Source: Actinomycetes bacterium
GTDB lineage: Bacteria > Actinomycetota > Acidimicrobiia > Acidimicrobiales > RAAP-2
DNA length: 64,000 bases
NCBI GenBank assembly: GCA_021846325.1
Contig: JAJZBX010000010.1
Span: forward strand, 1 to 64,000
Direction: 5' to 3'
Part shown: positions 17,097-26,408 of the stretch, piece by piece
Layout of the letters: the number at the start of each line of letters is the position of its first letter
How positions within the stretch are numbered: the stretch's first letter is position 1
The notes under the pieces: model-generated
Database searches by the model: none
The model's input: the letters and a program-made list of their open reading frames with translations, nothing else
What the model was told of the DNA's origin: nothing
Made by a program: the position numbers and the translations under genes

Positions 17097-18440
17097 ATGA
17101 GCGAGATTCTCGACGCGGTGCGCGGTGGGTCAGACCCCGCAACGCTGGCCGCCACCGCGCTGCCGACCATGACGCGCGCGGTGTTCGTGCGCCGCGACGA
17201 GCAGGAGAAGTTCGACGGCGTGGCCACGCGTGACAAGGATCCGCGCGCCAGCCTGCACGTCGACGAAGTTCCCCTGCCCGAGTTCGCCCCCGACGAGGTC
17301 GTCATCGTGGTGATGGCTTCGTCGATCAACTTCAACACCGTTTGGACGAGCATCTTCGAGCCGATGTCAACCTTCGCCTTTCTCGATCGGCTGGGCAAAG
17401 AGTCCTACTGGGGGGCGCGACACGCGCTCGACCACCACGTCATCGGCTCGGACGCCGCGGGCGTCATCGTGCGCGTCGGCTCGGCGGTGCGCAACTGGTC
17501 GATCGGCGACGCCGTAACGGTGCACTGCAACTACGTCGACGATCAGGACCCCACGAGCCACGACGACTCCATGCTCGGCAACCAGCGTATCTGGGGCTTC
17601 GAAACGAACTTTGGCGGTTTGGCCGATCTCTCGATCGTGAAGGCGAATCAACTCATGCCCAAGCCGGCCCACCTGACGTGGGAGGAGGCGGCGGTGAACG
17701 CCCTGTGCAACTCGACCGCCTATCGCATGCTCGTCTCGCATCACGGGGCGCCCGTGACCCAAGGCGACAAGGTTTTGATCTGGGGCGCGTCGGGGGGCAT
17801 CGGCTCCTTCGCCGTCCAGCACGTCCTGAACTCGGGGGGCACGCCGATCGGGGTGGTCTCGAGCGCGGCGAAGGCCGAGACCTTGCGCGAGCTGGGCTGT
17901 CGCTACGTGATCAATCGCGCCGAACGGGACTACCGATTCTGGAAGGACGAGCACACCCAGGACGAATCCGAGTGGCGCCGGCTCGGCAAGGACATTCGCG
18001 CGCTCGTGGGCGACGACCCCGACATCGTCTTCGAGCACCCGGGCCGATCGACGATGGGCGCGAGCGTCTTTGTCGCCAAGCGCGGGGGCACCATCGTCAC
18101 CTGTGCGGCCACGACCGGCTACCTCGTCGAGTACGACAACCGCCACCTGTGGATGAAGCTCAAGACCATCAAGGGTTCGCACTTCTCGAACTACCGCGAG
18201 GCCTGGGCCGCCAACCAGACGATCATCGACGCCAAGGTGGTGCCGCCCCTGTCGGCCGTCTTCCCCCTGGAGCAGACCGGTGAGGCGACTTACGAGATGC
18301 ACCACAACCGCCACGAGGGCAAGATCGCAATCCTCTGCGCCGCGACGCGTGAGGGGCTCGGCGTGACCGATCCGGCGCTGCGCGCCGAGGTCGGCGAATC
18401 GAAGCTCACCATCTTTCGCCGTCACGACCGCGAGACCTGA
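17097..18440 (+). CDS. ccr: Crotonyl-CoA carboxylase/reductase
   Basis: 447 residues from MSEILDAV. It is an MDR-family enzyme that reduces crotonyl-CoA with NADPH while fixing CO2 to give ethylmalonyl-CoA. The cofactor loop is IWGASGGIGSFAVQ. Segments known to hold CO2 in characterised enzymes are present (SSINFNTVW, WGFETNFGG with Phe-Glu, KGSHFSNYREAW with His). TATTCT at 17085-17090 lies 6 nt before the ATG (leaderless). It overlaps the epimerase start (TGATG). The neighbours make an ethylmalonyl-CoA pathway role likely; supply of extender units for polyketides is the alternative. Confidence 0.94.
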   Translation: MSEILDAVRGGSDPATLAATALPTMTRAVFVRRDEQEKFDGVATRDKDPRASLHVDEVPLPEFAPDEVVIVVMASSINFNTVWTSIFEPMSTFAFLDRLGKESYWGARHALDHHVIGSDAAGVIVRVGSAVRNWSIGDAVTVHCNYVDDQDPTSHDDSMLGNQRIWGFETNFGGLADLSIVKANQLMPKPAHLTWEEAAVNALCNSTAYRMLVSHHGAPVTQGDKVLIWGASGGIGSFAVQHVLNSGGTPIGVVSSAAKAETLRELGCRYVINRAERDYRFWKDEHTQDESEWRRLGKDIRALVGDDPDIVFEHPGRSTMGASVFVAKRGGTIVTCAATTGYLVEYDNRHLWMKLKTIKGSHFSNYREAWAANQTIIDAKVVPPLSAVFPLEQTGEATYEMHHNRHEGKIAILCAATREGLGVTDPALRAEVGESKLTIFRRHDRET

Positions 18441-18874
18441 TGGAGAACCTGCTCACCGAGATCGATCACGTCGCGATCGCCGTTAGCGACCTCGAGGCCG
18501 CGATCGAGTGGTACCGCGACACCCTCGGTGCGAGCGTCGCGCACCGCGAGGTGGTCGAGTCCGACGGCGTCGCCGAGGCCCTGTTGCGCGTGGCGGACAG
18601 CTACGTCCAGCTCCTTACGCCCACCCGACCCGATTCCCCGGTGGCGCGATTTCTCGCACGACGGGGTGAGGGACTGCACCACGTCGGTTACCGCGTCGCG
18701 GACTGCGCCGCGGCGCTGGCCGCCGTGCGCGCGCACGGCGGACGCGTGATCGACGAGCGGCCCCGACCGGGATCGCGCGGTACACTCGTCGCCTTCGTTC
18801 ACCCGAGTGCCTCCTTTGGCACGCTAATCGAACTCGTCCAAGACGACGCTGACCACGGCGTTACCCGCAAGTAG
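18440..18874 (+). CDS. mce: Methylmalonyl-CoA (ethylmalonyl-CoA) epimerase
   Basis: 144 residues of the vicinal oxygen chelate fold. Metal ligands are visible: His in IDHVAIAV, His in LHHVGYRV and Glu in LIELVQ; the pattern AIEWYRDTLGA is typical. It interconverts the 2S and 2R acyl-CoA esters, linking ccr and pccB products to the mutase. The start codon overlaps the ccr stop, so translation is coupled. Confidence 0.93.
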   Translation: MENLLTEIDHVAIAVSDLEAAIEWYRDTLGASVAHREVVESDGVAEALLRVADSYVQLLTPTRPDSPVARFLARRGEGLHHVGYRVADCAAALAAVRAHGGRVIDERPRPGSRGTLVAFVHPSASFGTLIELVQDDADHGVTRK

Positions 18875-18921
18875 GGGGCCCCGCCGATGCGTAGGGCGCG
18901 CGGTGGGTAGCCTGACCTGCT

Positions 18922-20478
18922 ATGGAACACACCATGTCGCAGCGGTTGGCGGATCTCGAGGATCGCAAGGCGAGAGCCCGCGTGGCCGGTGGTGAGACGG
19001 CCATCGCGCGTCACCACGCCAAGGGCAAGCTGACCGCGCGTGAGCGCGTCGAGTACCTGCTCGACGAGGGCTCGTTTCACGAGCTCGACATGCTGACGCG
19101 CCACGTCTCGTCGGGAATGGGCCTCGAGGACAACCGCCCGTACACCGACGGCGTCATCACCGGTTTCGGCACCATCGACGGACGCAAGGTCTGCCTCTAC
19201 AGCCAAGACTTCACCGTCTTCGGTGGTGCCCTTGGCGAATCGCACGGCGCCAAAATTCACAAGATCATGGACCTCGCGACGACGATGGGCCTGCCGATCA
19301 TTGGGCTGAACGATGGCGCCGGCGCGAGGATCCAGGAGGGGGTGGCGGCGCTTAACGCCTACGGGGGGATCTTTCGGCGCAACGCCACGGCCTCGGGCGT
19401 GGTGCCCCAGGTCTCGGTCATCCTCGGTCCCTGCGCCGGCGGCGCGGTCTACTCGCCGGCGCTGACTGACTTCATCTTCATGGTGAAAGACACCAGTCAC
19501 ATGTTCATCACTGGTCCCGACGTCGTCAAGACCGTCACCGGCGAAATCGTGACCCTCGAGGAGCTCGGAGGCGCCCAGACCCACGCCACGAAATCGGGCG
19601 TGGCGAACTTCGTGATGCCCGACGAGAAGAGCGTGCTCGACGAAGTGCGCTACCTGCTGTCGTACCTGCCGTCGAACAACATGGAAGAGCCGCCACGGAT
19701 CATGTCGGGCGACCCCGCGGATCGGTCCTGTGATGGTCTGCGTGACCTGCTGCCGACGTCTTCGAATCAGCCCTACGACATGAAGAAGGTGATCGCGGCG
19801 GTCGTCGACGACGGCGACTACCTCGAGGTGCACGCGACGTACGCCCAGCAGGTCACCTGCGGATTCGCCCGGGTCGACGGGCACACCATCGGCGTGGTCG
19901 GCAATCAGCCGGCGGTGCTGGCCGGCGTGCTCGACATCGCATCGAGCGAGAAGGCCGCGCGGTTCGTGCGCACGTGTGACGCCTTCAACGTGCCGATCGT
20001 CACCTTCGTTGACGTGCCCGGTTTCATGCCCGGGGTCGATCAGGAGTACGGCGGCATCATCCGTCACGGCGCCAAGCTGCTCTACGCCTTCTGCGAGGCG
20101 ACGGTGCCGCGTATCTCGGTGATCACCCGCAAGGCCTACGGCGGGGCGTACGTGGTCATGAACTCGAAGTCGATCGGGGCGGACCTCGTCTACGCGTGGC
20201 CGACGGCCGAACTCGCGGTCATGGGTTCCTCCGGCGCGGTCGAGATCGTCCACCGCCGTGATCTCGTGGACGCCGAGGACCCCGCGACGAGACGCGCCGA
20301 GTTGATCGACGAGTACGAAGAGCGCTACGCGACGCCGTACATCGCGGCGGAACGAGGTTTCGTCGATGACGTGATCGACCCCGCCGACACCCGTCGCGTC
20401 CTGGCGCGCGCGCTCGATCTGCTGCGCTCCAAACGCGAGGAGCTGCCCAAGCGCAAGCACGGGAACGTTCCGCTGTGA
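18922..20478 (+). CDS. pccB: Propionyl-CoA/acyl-CoA carboxylase beta subunit (carboxyltransferase)
   Basis: 518 residues (or 514 from a second ATG at 18934). Both crotonase-like halves of the carboxyltransferase are present, with acyl-CoA and carboxybiotin oxyanion holes around [10 protein letters not shown] and [10 protein letters not shown]. It carboxylates propionyl-CoA (or a related acyl-CoA) using biotin carried by an alpha subunit that is not in this window. TAGCCT 8 nt before the ATG may be its -10. The 4-nt overlap with the epsilon subunit gene supports an actinobacterial AccD/PccB assignment. Confidence 0.95.
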   Translation: MEHTMSQRLADLEDRKARARVAGGETAIARHHAKGKLTARERVEYLLDEGSFHELDMLTRHVSSGMGLEDNRPYTDGVITGFGTIDGRKVCLYSQDFTVFGGALGESHGAKIHKIMDLATTMGLPIIGLNDGAGARIQEGVAALNAYGGIFRRNATASGVVPQVSVILGPCAGGAVYSPALTDFIFMVKDTSHMFITGPDVVKTVTGEIVTLEELGGAQTHATKSGVANFVMPDEKSVLDEVRYLLSYLPSNNMEEPPRIMSGDPADRSCDGLRDLLPTSSNQPYDMKKVIAAVVDDGDYLEVHATYAQQVTCGFARVDGHTIGVVGNQPAVLAGVLDIASSEKAARFVRTCDAFNVPIVTFVDVPGFMPGVDQEYGGIIRHGAKLLYAFCEATVPRISVITRKAYGGAYVVMNSKSIGADLVYAWPTAELAVMGSSGAVEIVHRRDLVDAEDPATRRAELIDEYEERYATPYIAAERGFVDDVIDPADTRRVLARALDLLRSKREELPKRKHGNVPL

Positions 20479-20660
20479 GCCACGGACTCGCGCCGCGACC
20501 CGGACCGACGCCGGTCGAGTTGGCCGCGGTGGCCGCGGCGATGAGCGTCGTGGGCGCGTCGCGCGCTGCGTCGGTGGACGTCGCGCCGGCGTGGCGGTTC
20601 TCGGGTCGGTGGTTCAACGCCGGGCGCTACGCGAATCGGCGCCCGATCGTTCCCCACTAG
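20475..20660 (+). CDS. accE: Acyl-CoA carboxylase epsilon subunit
   Basis: 61 residues, GTG start overlapping the pccB stop. The pattern [12 protein letters not shown] followed by a C-terminal [11 protein letters not shown] is characteristic of the small actinobacterial epsilon subunit, which stabilises the carboxylase complex. Its presence is one of the clearer actinobacterial markers in the window. It runs tail to tail into the mutase gene with a 4-bp overlap. Confidence 0.8.
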   Translation: MSHGLAPRPGPTPVELAAVAAAMSVVGASRAASVDVAPAWRFSGRWFNAGRYANRRPIVPH

Positions 20661-22624
20661 GGCGTGGCGGCCTCGACCAGTGCGAGCAGGTCGCTCATGA
20701 TGGCCGCCAGCGAGAAGTCCTTGGGCGTGTAGACCGCCGCGACGCCCGCGGCGCGCAGGCGCTCGGCGTCGGCCTCGGGGACGATGCCGCCCACGACCAC
20801 CGGTACTGTCACGCCGGCCCGAGCGAGGCCGTCGAGGAGTCGGGGCACCAGCGCGAGGTGCGAGCCCGAGAGCAATGAGATGCCCACCACGTCAACGTCC
20901 TCGTCGCGCGCGACGGCGACGATCTCCTCGGGGCTGAGTCGGATGCCCTGGTAGACCACTTCGAAGCCAGCGTCGCGCGCGGCGACGGCGATCTGCTCAG
21001 CGCCGTTGGAGTGGCCGTCGAGACCGGGTTTGGCGACGAGCAGCCGCGGCGGTGACCCGCGCCGCTCGGTCAGCGCACGCGACCGCGCGACGAGATCAGC
21101 GAAGCCCGCCGCGCGATGGCCGACGCCGGCCCGCACGCCCGTTGGCGCCCGGTACTCGCCGTAGACCGCACGCAGGCAGCTCGCCCACTCGCCCGTCGTG
21201 CCGCCGGCCCGCGCCAGGGCGCAGGTGGGGATCATGATGTTGTCGGCCGGATCACGGCTCGCGGCGACGCGCGCCAGTTCGGCGAGCGCGTCGGCGACCG
21301 CCCGGGGATCGCGCGCGGCGCGCCACGCGGCGACGTCCTCGACGAGCTGACGCTCGACGTCAGGGTCGACCGTGAGGATTGCGTCGTCGAGGTCGGCCGT
21401 GAGCGGTGATGGCGCGGTGTCGGTGAAGCGATTGACCCCGACCACCACCTGATCGCCAGATTCGATGCGGGCGATGCGTTCGGCCTGGCTCGCGACGAGT
21501 CGAGCCTTGAGCTCGTCGACGGCGGCAAAGGCCCCACCGAGCGACAAGACGTCGTCGAGCTCGGCCCGCGCGGCGGCGGCGAGCTCGCGCACCTTGGCGT
21601 CCATGACGATCGATCCGGCGAAGAGGTCGGGGTACTCGAGCAGGTCGCTCTCGTAGGCGAGCACCTGTTGAAGCCGCAGGCTCCACTGCTGATCCCACGG
21701 TCGAGGTAGCCCGAGGGCCTCGTTCCACGCGGGCAGCTGCACCGCGCGAGCGCGCGCGTCGGCCGACAGGGTCACCGCCAACATCTCGAGCACGATGCGC
21801 CCGACATTGTTTTCGGGCTGTTGCTCGGTGAGGCCGAGTGAGTTGACCTGGACCCCGTAGCGGAACCGCCGCTTGGCGGGATCCTGCACGCCGTACCGGT
21901 TCCGACAGATCTCGTCCCAGAGCTCGGTGAAGGCGCGCAGCTTGGCGATCTCCTCGACGAAGCGCACGCCGGCGTTCACGAAGAACGAGACGCGGCCGAC
22001 GACGTTCGCCATCGCCGACGGGGCGACCTTGCCCGACGCGGCCACGGCGTCGAGCACGTCGATGGCGGTCGCGAGCGCGAAGGCGATCTCCTGGACCGGC
22101 GTGGCCCCGGCCTCTTGGAGGTGATAGCTGCACACGTTGATGGGGTTCCACCGGGGCGCGTGCGACTGCGCGTAGGCGATCATGTCGACGATCAGCCGCT
22201 TGGACGGCTCGGGCGCGAAGATGTACGTGCCCCGACTCAGGTACTCCTTGACGATGTCGTTCTGCGTGGTGCCCGCGAGCGACGCGGGATCGAGTCCGCG
22301 CTCCTCGGCGAGCACCAGGTAGAGCGCCCAGAGCCACGCCGCGGTCGCGTTGATGGTCATCGAGGTGTTCATGTCCTCGAGGGGCAGGTCCGCGAAGAGT
22401 TCGCGTACGTGCCCGAGGTGGGCGACCGGCACGCCGACCTTGCCGACCTCGCCCGCCGCGTTCGGGTCGTCGGGGTCGTAGCCGGTCTGGGTCGGCAGGT
22501 CGAAGGCAATCGAGAGGCCCGTCTGACCCTTGGCTAGGTTGGCGCGAAAGAGCTCGTTGGACGCGCGAGCCGTCGAGTGGCCCGAATAGGTCCGCATCAC
22601 CCAGGGTGCCGACCGCTCGGTCAT
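20657..22624 (-). CDS. ecm: Ethylmalonyl-CoA mutase (MeaA-type, B12-dependent)
   Basis: 655 residues, the length of Ecm/MeaA single-chain mutases rather than the roughly 730 of methylmalonyl-CoA mutase large subunits. The catalytic barrel has FDLPTQTGYD, MNTSMTINATAAW and YGVQVNSLGLTEQQPENN. The cobalamin domain has DGHSNG at about 536-541 and a GGIVPEAD loop. It converts (2R)-ethylmalonyl-CoA to methylsuccinyl-CoA. The match to MeaA-type sequences is from memory and strong. It starts inside the hbd stop (ATGA), so the two are one operon. Confidence 0.88.
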   Translation of the reverse strand: MTERSAPWVMRTYSGHSTARASNELFRANLAKGQTGLSIAFDLPTQTGYDPDDPNAAGEVGKVGVPVAHLGHVRELFADLPLEDMNTSMTINATAAWLWALYLVLAEERGLDPASLAGTTQNDIVKEYLSRGTYIFAPEPSKRLIVDMIAYAQSHAPRWNPINVCSYHLQEAGATPVQEIAFALATAIDVLDAVAASGKVAPSAMANVVGRVSFFVNAGVRFVEEIAKLRAFTELWDEICRNRYGVQDPAKRRFRYGVQVNSLGLTEQQPENNVGRIVLEMLAVTLSADARARAVQLPAWNEALGLPRPWDQQWSLRLQQVLAYESDLLEYPDLFAGSIVMDAKVRELAAAARAELDDVLSLGGAFAAVDELKARLVASQAERIARIESGDQVVVGVNRFTDTAPSPLTADLDDAILTVDPDVERQLVEDVAAWRAARDPRAVADALAELARVAASRDPADNIMIPTCALARAGGTTGEWASCLRAVYGEYRAPTGVRAGVGHRAAGFADLVARSRALTERRGSPPRLLVAKPGLDGHSNGAEQIAVAARDAGFEVVYQGIRLSPEEIVAVARDEDVDVVGISLLSGSHLALVPRLLDGLARAGVTVPVVVGGIVPEADAERLRAAGVAAVYTPKDFSLAAIMSDLLALVEAATP

Positions 22625-23478
22625 CGCCGCGGGTACTCGTAGAAGCCGCGCCCGGTCTTGCGACCGAGCCGACCGGCCGTGACCATGCGACGCAACGTCG
22701 GCACGGGCGCGACGGCGGGGTCCGCGAACTCGGCGTAGAGCGCCTCGAGGATCGAGACTGAGGTGTCGATTCCGACGAGATCGAGCAGCGCGAAGGGTCC
22801 CATCGGGAAGCCGCAGCCCCCCGTCATCGCCAAGTCGATCCCCTCCATCGACGCGACGCCCTGCTCGAGGAGTCGCACCGCGTGGTTGAGGTAGGGGAAG
22901 AGTAGGGCGTTGACGACGAAGCCGGCCTGGTCCTTCACGACGACCGGGCTCTTGCCACAGGCGGTGACGAACGCCAGGACTGACTCGATGGTCTCGTCAC
23001 TCGCCGAGATGGGTCGCACAACTTCGACTAGCGACATGAGGGGCGCCGGGTTGAAGAAGTGAACGCCGCAGACGAGCTGGGGCCGGGCGGTCTCCATGGC
23101 GAGATCGATGACCGAGAGCGTCGAGGTGTTGGTGGCGAGAATGGCGTCGGGGCGTACGACGTGATCGAGCTCATTGAACAGAACCCGCTTGACGTCCATA
23201 TCCTCGACGACGGACTCGATGACCAGTTCACAGTCGGCGAGGGCGGCGAGGTCGGTCGTCACGCTCACTCGCGCGTGCAGCGCGGCGGCCTCATCGGCGT
23301 CGCGCTGACCGCGCTCGACCTGTTTGGCGAGGGATCGATCGAGGCCGGCCAGCAGGGCGTCGGCCGCACCCTGGCTGCGACTGCGTACCACGACGCGCGC
23401 GCCGGTGGCCGCGACGACTTCGGCGATACCGCTGCCCATGATGCCCGAGCCCAAGACGCCGACGGTGCGCAAGTTCAT
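22621..23478 (-). CDS. hbd: 3-hydroxybutyryl-CoA dehydrogenase
   Basis: 285 residues, full length. The NAD-binding fold begins VGVLGSGIMGSGIAEVVA. The catalytic histidine lies in CGVHFFNPAPLM with ESVVEDMDVK upstream, and the C-terminal helical domain ends GRKTGRGFYEY. It interconverts acetoacetyl-CoA and (S)-3-hydroxybutyryl-CoA. TACTAT at 23485-23490 is 6 nt upstream of the ATG (leaderless). Coupled to ecm by a 4-nt overlap, it fits the ethylmalonyl-CoA pathway. Confidence 0.93.
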   Translation of the reverse strand: MNLRTVGVLGSGIMGSGIAEVVAATGARVVVRSRSQGAADALLAGLDRSLAKQVERGQRDADEAAALHARVSVTTDLAALADCELVIESVVEDMDVKRVLFNELDHVVRPDAILATNTSTLSVIDLAMETARPQLVCGVHFFNPAPLMSLVEVVRPISASDETIESVLAFVTACGKSPVVVKDQAGFVVNALLFPYLNHAVRLLEQGVASMEGIDLAMTGGCGFPMGPFALLDLVGIDTSVSILEALYAEFADPAVAPVPTLRRMVTAGRLGRKTGRGFYEYPRR

Positions 23479-23523
23479 TGCTGGATAGTACTGCCCGACA
23501 CTTCGCGTGGAAGACTGGCGAAC

Positions 23524-24132
23524 GTGTCCACCATCGTCGTCGGCTCGCTGTCCGCGCTCGCGACGTCATCGCTGGCGCCCGATGCCGGCGCCGACGTCGT
23601 CGTCGTGACCACCGCGTCGGCCTTCCGCGGGGCCGCCGAGGCGGCGCTGGAGGTAGCCGGCGCCCTCGAGGCTACTGGCGCTACGTTCGAGGCCCTCATG
23701 GCCCTGGACCGGGCGTCGAGCGACGAGGCGTACTTCGTGGCGCGCATCGCGCGGGCCGATCTGGTCGTGCTGACCGACGGCTCGCCACTGCACGCTAAAT
23801 CCGTCTGGCGCGACAGCGCGCTCGGCGACGCGCTGCGCGCGGCGGCGCTCGTCGCCATCGGATCAGTCGCCACCGTGCTCGGCGACGTCATGATCGACCC
23901 GCGCGGTGGCGCCCCGACGGTCGGCCTGGGTTATCGCCACGGGGTCGTCCTGACCACGCCGGCCGCTGGCGATCAGCTGCGGCGCACGCGATCGCTGCTC
24001 GGCGCCGACGACCCGCTCGTCATCGTCGGACCACGCGGGGTGATCGTTGAGGACGTCGGCCACTGGCGCGTCGCCGATGGTCACGACGACGTGGTCGCGA
24101 CTCGTGGGTCGAATCCGGTCTCGCTCGACTAG
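23524..24132 (+). CDS. Peptidase S51/cyanophycinase-like protein with altered nucleophile motif
   Basis: 202 residues from GTG 23524; the track's longer start lies in the divergent hbd gene. The text VVVVTTASAF, ADLVVLTDGSPLH and MIDPRGGAPTVGLG follows the type 1 glutamine-amidotransferase-like/S51 family. The expected nucleophile turn (GSSAGA) reads IGSVATV, so peptidase activity is doubtful. AAGACT lies 7 nt before the GTG. It is divergent from hbd and its role is unknown. Confidence 0.6.
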   Translation: MSTIVVGSLSALATSSLAPDAGADVVVVTTASAFRGAAEAALEVAGALEATGATFEALMALDRASSDEAYFVARIARADLVVLTDGSPLHAKSVWRDSALGDALRAAALVAIGSVATVLGDVMIDPRGGAPTVGLGYRHGVVLTTPAAGDQLRRTRSLLGADDPLVIVGPRGVIVEDVGHWRVADGHDDVVATRGSNPVSLD

Positions 24133-24207
24133 CGCTTTTGGGGGTCGCTATCGGTTCGACGCGACGTCCGAGCATCGGCCACGTTCGACGTCACGATCCG
24201 GCGTCGT

Positions 24208-24792
24208 TCACAGCGCGAAGCGCTGTGACCAGTAGGCGCCGACGTTGCTCGGCGAGTGCGCCTGGACGGAGCAGACGTTGGGAATACGACGACGGGCGTA
24301 GCGTCCCACGCCGGTCCCCTTGGCGTACCCCTGCACCAAGATGGCGTGGGCCGTCGTTCGATGGCACTGCTTCGCCAACGGGTTCGCGAGCGAGGTCACG
24401 ACGAGATAGACGACCTGGTTCGCACCGTGCGTGAGGCGTGGGGCCAGCGAGAACGGTAGTGGGCCGACGGGATTGGACAGCTGGGAGGGCCGTACCGTGG
24501 GCGCCGGTCCGGGCGCGCCGAACTCGAGGCGCAAGAGCGGTCCGCCGAACGCCAGGTGGCAGGTGGACCCCCGGTTGGTGAAGGTCACCGGCGTAAGAGA
24601 GATGCCCCATCGCGCGGGGAGGTTCCAGGGCCGATTCTCGGTGGTCCCGAACTTGACCGAGACCTGCGATGCGGTGCACTCGGGGAACTGGTAGCCGTCG
24701 GCCGGCGTCGAACCTGCGAGCTCGAGGGTACTGGTGACCACCACGAGAGCGACCACCGCGCCCCAGCGCGCCACGAGCGAGTGGTGTCGCAT
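24208..24792 (-). CDS. Secreted DUF4232-like protein
   Basis: 194 residues. An N-terminal signal peptide (ARWGAVVALVVVTSTLELAG) is followed by a single beta-sandwich-like domain. It has the pattern CTASQVSVKFG...FTNRGSTCHLAFGGP typical of DUF4232 exported proteins of actinobacteria, with further cysteines near the end that could form disulfides. A GGAGAA site precedes the ATG. Function unknown; no obvious partner next to it. Confidence 0.65.
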   Translation of the reverse strand: MRHHSLVARWGAVVALVVVTSTLELAGSTPADGYQFPECTASQVSVKFGTTENRPWNLPARWGISLTPVTFTNRGSTCHLAFGGPLLRLEFGAPGPAPTVRPSQLSNPVGPLPFSLAPRLTHGANQVVYLVVTSLANPLAKQCHRTTAHAILVQGYAKGTGVGRYARRRIPNVCSVQAHSPSNVGAYWSQRFAL

Positions 24793-24939
24793 CGGTTCTC
24801 CAAGCCTTGGTCGACGTGGGCCGACCGAGTCCGCTCGTCCAATCTAACCACGTTTCCTCAAACGAGGCTCAAACGCTGCGCCGCTCAGGTGGTCCCCGCA
24901 GGGGCGTTCGCTCGGCGCTAGGCGAACCTTCCAGTCCCA

Positions 24940-25491
24940 TTAAGACTCGGTGATCGTCACCGAGTCGATGACGACCCGCTCACGGGGTTTACCCGACGGG
25001 GTACCGATGTCGTTAATCGTGCTGACCACGTCGAGGCCGCTGACCACCTTGCCGAAGAGGGAGTAGAGGGGCGGCAGTCGCACGCCGTCGGGTCCCGATA
25101 TGACGAAGAACTGGCTGCCGTTGGTATTCGGCCCGGCGTTGGCCATAGCCAGCGACCCCAGCTCGTAGCGGCCGGCCCTGGGCAGCTCATCGTCGAATCG
25201 ATAGCCCGGGCCCCCGCTGCCCGATCCCGTCGGGTCACCACCCTGCAGCACGAAGCCGGGGATGACGCGATGAAAGACGATCCCGTCGAAGTAGTGAAAG
25301 CGAGCGAGGTAGACGAAACTGTTGACGGTCACCGGGGCCGCGAGTGGGTCGAGGGCTATCTCGAGTGTCCCTTTGGAGGTCACCATCGTGGCGCGGTAGG
25401 TCTTGGTCGGGTCGATGATCATCGGCGGCGCCGCGTCGAAGCGCTGACGGGGCTCGCTCGAACCGTCGACGTTGGGTATGGGCTGGGACAC
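24940..25491 (-). CDS. Peptidyl-prolyl cis-trans isomerase, cyclophilin type, cytoplasmic
   Basis: 183 residues from GTG. Cyclophilin signatures are FDGIVFHRVIPGFVLQGGDP and GSLAMANAGPNTNGSQFFVI, including the catalytic Arg of FHRVIPGF. No signal peptide or membrane segment, so it probably acts in the cytoplasm. It follows the membrane-anchored paralogue by one nucleotide in an operon; the pair probably arose by duplication. Confidence 0.92.
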   Translation of the reverse strand: MSQPIPNVDGSSEPRQRFDAAPPMIIDPTKTYRATMVTSKGTLEIALDPLAAPVTVNSFVYLARFHYFDGIVFHRVIPGFVLQGGDPTGSGSGGPGYRFDDELPRAGRYELGSLAMANAGPNTNGSQFFVISGPDGVRLPPLYSLFGKVVSGLDVVSTINDIGTPSGKPRERVVIDSVTITES

Positions 25492-25492
25492 G

Positions 25493-26350
25493 TCAAACCT
25501 CGCTGATCGTTACCGAAAGCATGCGGTGCACGACCGCTGGCGTTCCACTGGCGGTGCCGGCGTCATTGATCTTGCGCACGACACTCTGGCCACTCACCAC
25601 CTGGCCGAAGAGCGAGTAGGAGTTGGGCAGCGCTTCACCGGAGGGTCCCGTCACGATGAAGAACTGGCTGCCGCCGGTGTGCGGTTTGTCGGTGTTGGCC
25701 ATCGCCACCGAGTAGAGCGGATAGGTCGGACTGGCGGCCTTGGGATACTCGTCGGGGATCGTATAGCCGGGCCCACCGGTACCGGTGCCGGTCGGGTCAC
25801 CTCCCTGGACCACGAAGCCGGGAATCACGCGGTGAAAGATCACGCAGTTGTAGAACTTGTGCTCGGCGAGGAAGACGAAGTTGTTGACGGTCACCGGTGC
25901 GGTCGCGGCGTCGAGTTTCACGACGAACGTGCCGGCGGTCGTCACGAAGTTGGCGTAGTACGTCTTGGCGGTGTTGATGGTCATGGGCGGCGCCGATGAC
26001 CACGTCAGCGTGTTGACCCGCGTCGTGGTCGACGCCGGGCAACCGGCTTTGACGGCCAGCGCGTTGGCCGCGGTCTGAGCGCTCGAGGCGCTCGACGCGG
26101 TCGTCGTGGTGGTCGTCGACGACGTCGAGGAGGTTGAGGACGTCGAGGTCGTGGTGGTCGTCGACGACGCGGCGTTCTTCGCCGGCGGCGAGCTTGAGAA
26201 GAGGAACGCGGCGGACACCACGATCACTATCGCGACGACCGCGACGATCGACGTGCGCTGGATCGTCTTGCGTCGCTTCGCGGCGCGCTGCTGCGCCTCG
26301 ATCTTTTGGCGCCGGGCCGCCTTCTGTCGCTCTCGTTTCTCAGTTGCCAT
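25493..26350 (-). CDS. Membrane-anchored cyclophilin with Ser/Thr-rich stalk
   Basis: 285 residues from MATEKRERQKAARRQ; TAATGT lies 7 nt before the ATG, so it is probably leaderless. A lysine/arginine-rich cytoplasmic N-terminus is followed by one membrane span (SIVAVVAIVIVVSAAFLF). A low-complexity Ser/Thr stalk of about 40 residues comes next, then the cyclophilin domain (NCVIFHRVIPGFVVQGGDP, GGSQFFIV). The isomerase therefore faces outside. Stalks of this type are often O-mannosylated in actinobacteria (inference). Confidence 0.9.
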   Translation of the reverse strand: MATEKRERQKAARRQKIEAQQRAAKRRKTIQRTSIVAVVAIVIVVSAAFLFSSSPPAKNAASSTTTTTSTSSTSSTSSTTTTTTASSASSAQTAANALAVKAGCPASTTTRVNTLTWSSAPPMTINTAKTYYANFVTTAGTFVVKLDAATAPVTVNNFVFLAEHKFYNCVIFHRVIPGFVVQGGDPTGTGTGGPGYTIPDEYPKAASPTYPLYSVAMANTDKPHTGGSQFFIVTGPSGEALPNSYSLFGQVVSGQSVVRKINDAGTASGTPAVVHRMLSVTISEV

Positions 26351-26408
26351 GGGTGCGACATTACTTGGCCCGAGAAAGGTCGCTGGCGTCGTCCGATAAC
26401 TTTGGTTC

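Noticed and set aside
20657-22624. Calling the mutase methylmalonyl-CoA mutase
   Set aside because: Length (655), single-chain form and neighbouring ccr fit ethylmalonyl-CoA mutase better, though substrate cannot be proven from sequence.
26040-26200. Short-period repeat as a CRISPR or satellite
   Set aside because: It encodes the Ser/Thr stalk of the membrane cyclophilin in frame. No CRISPR array was seen anywhere in the window.
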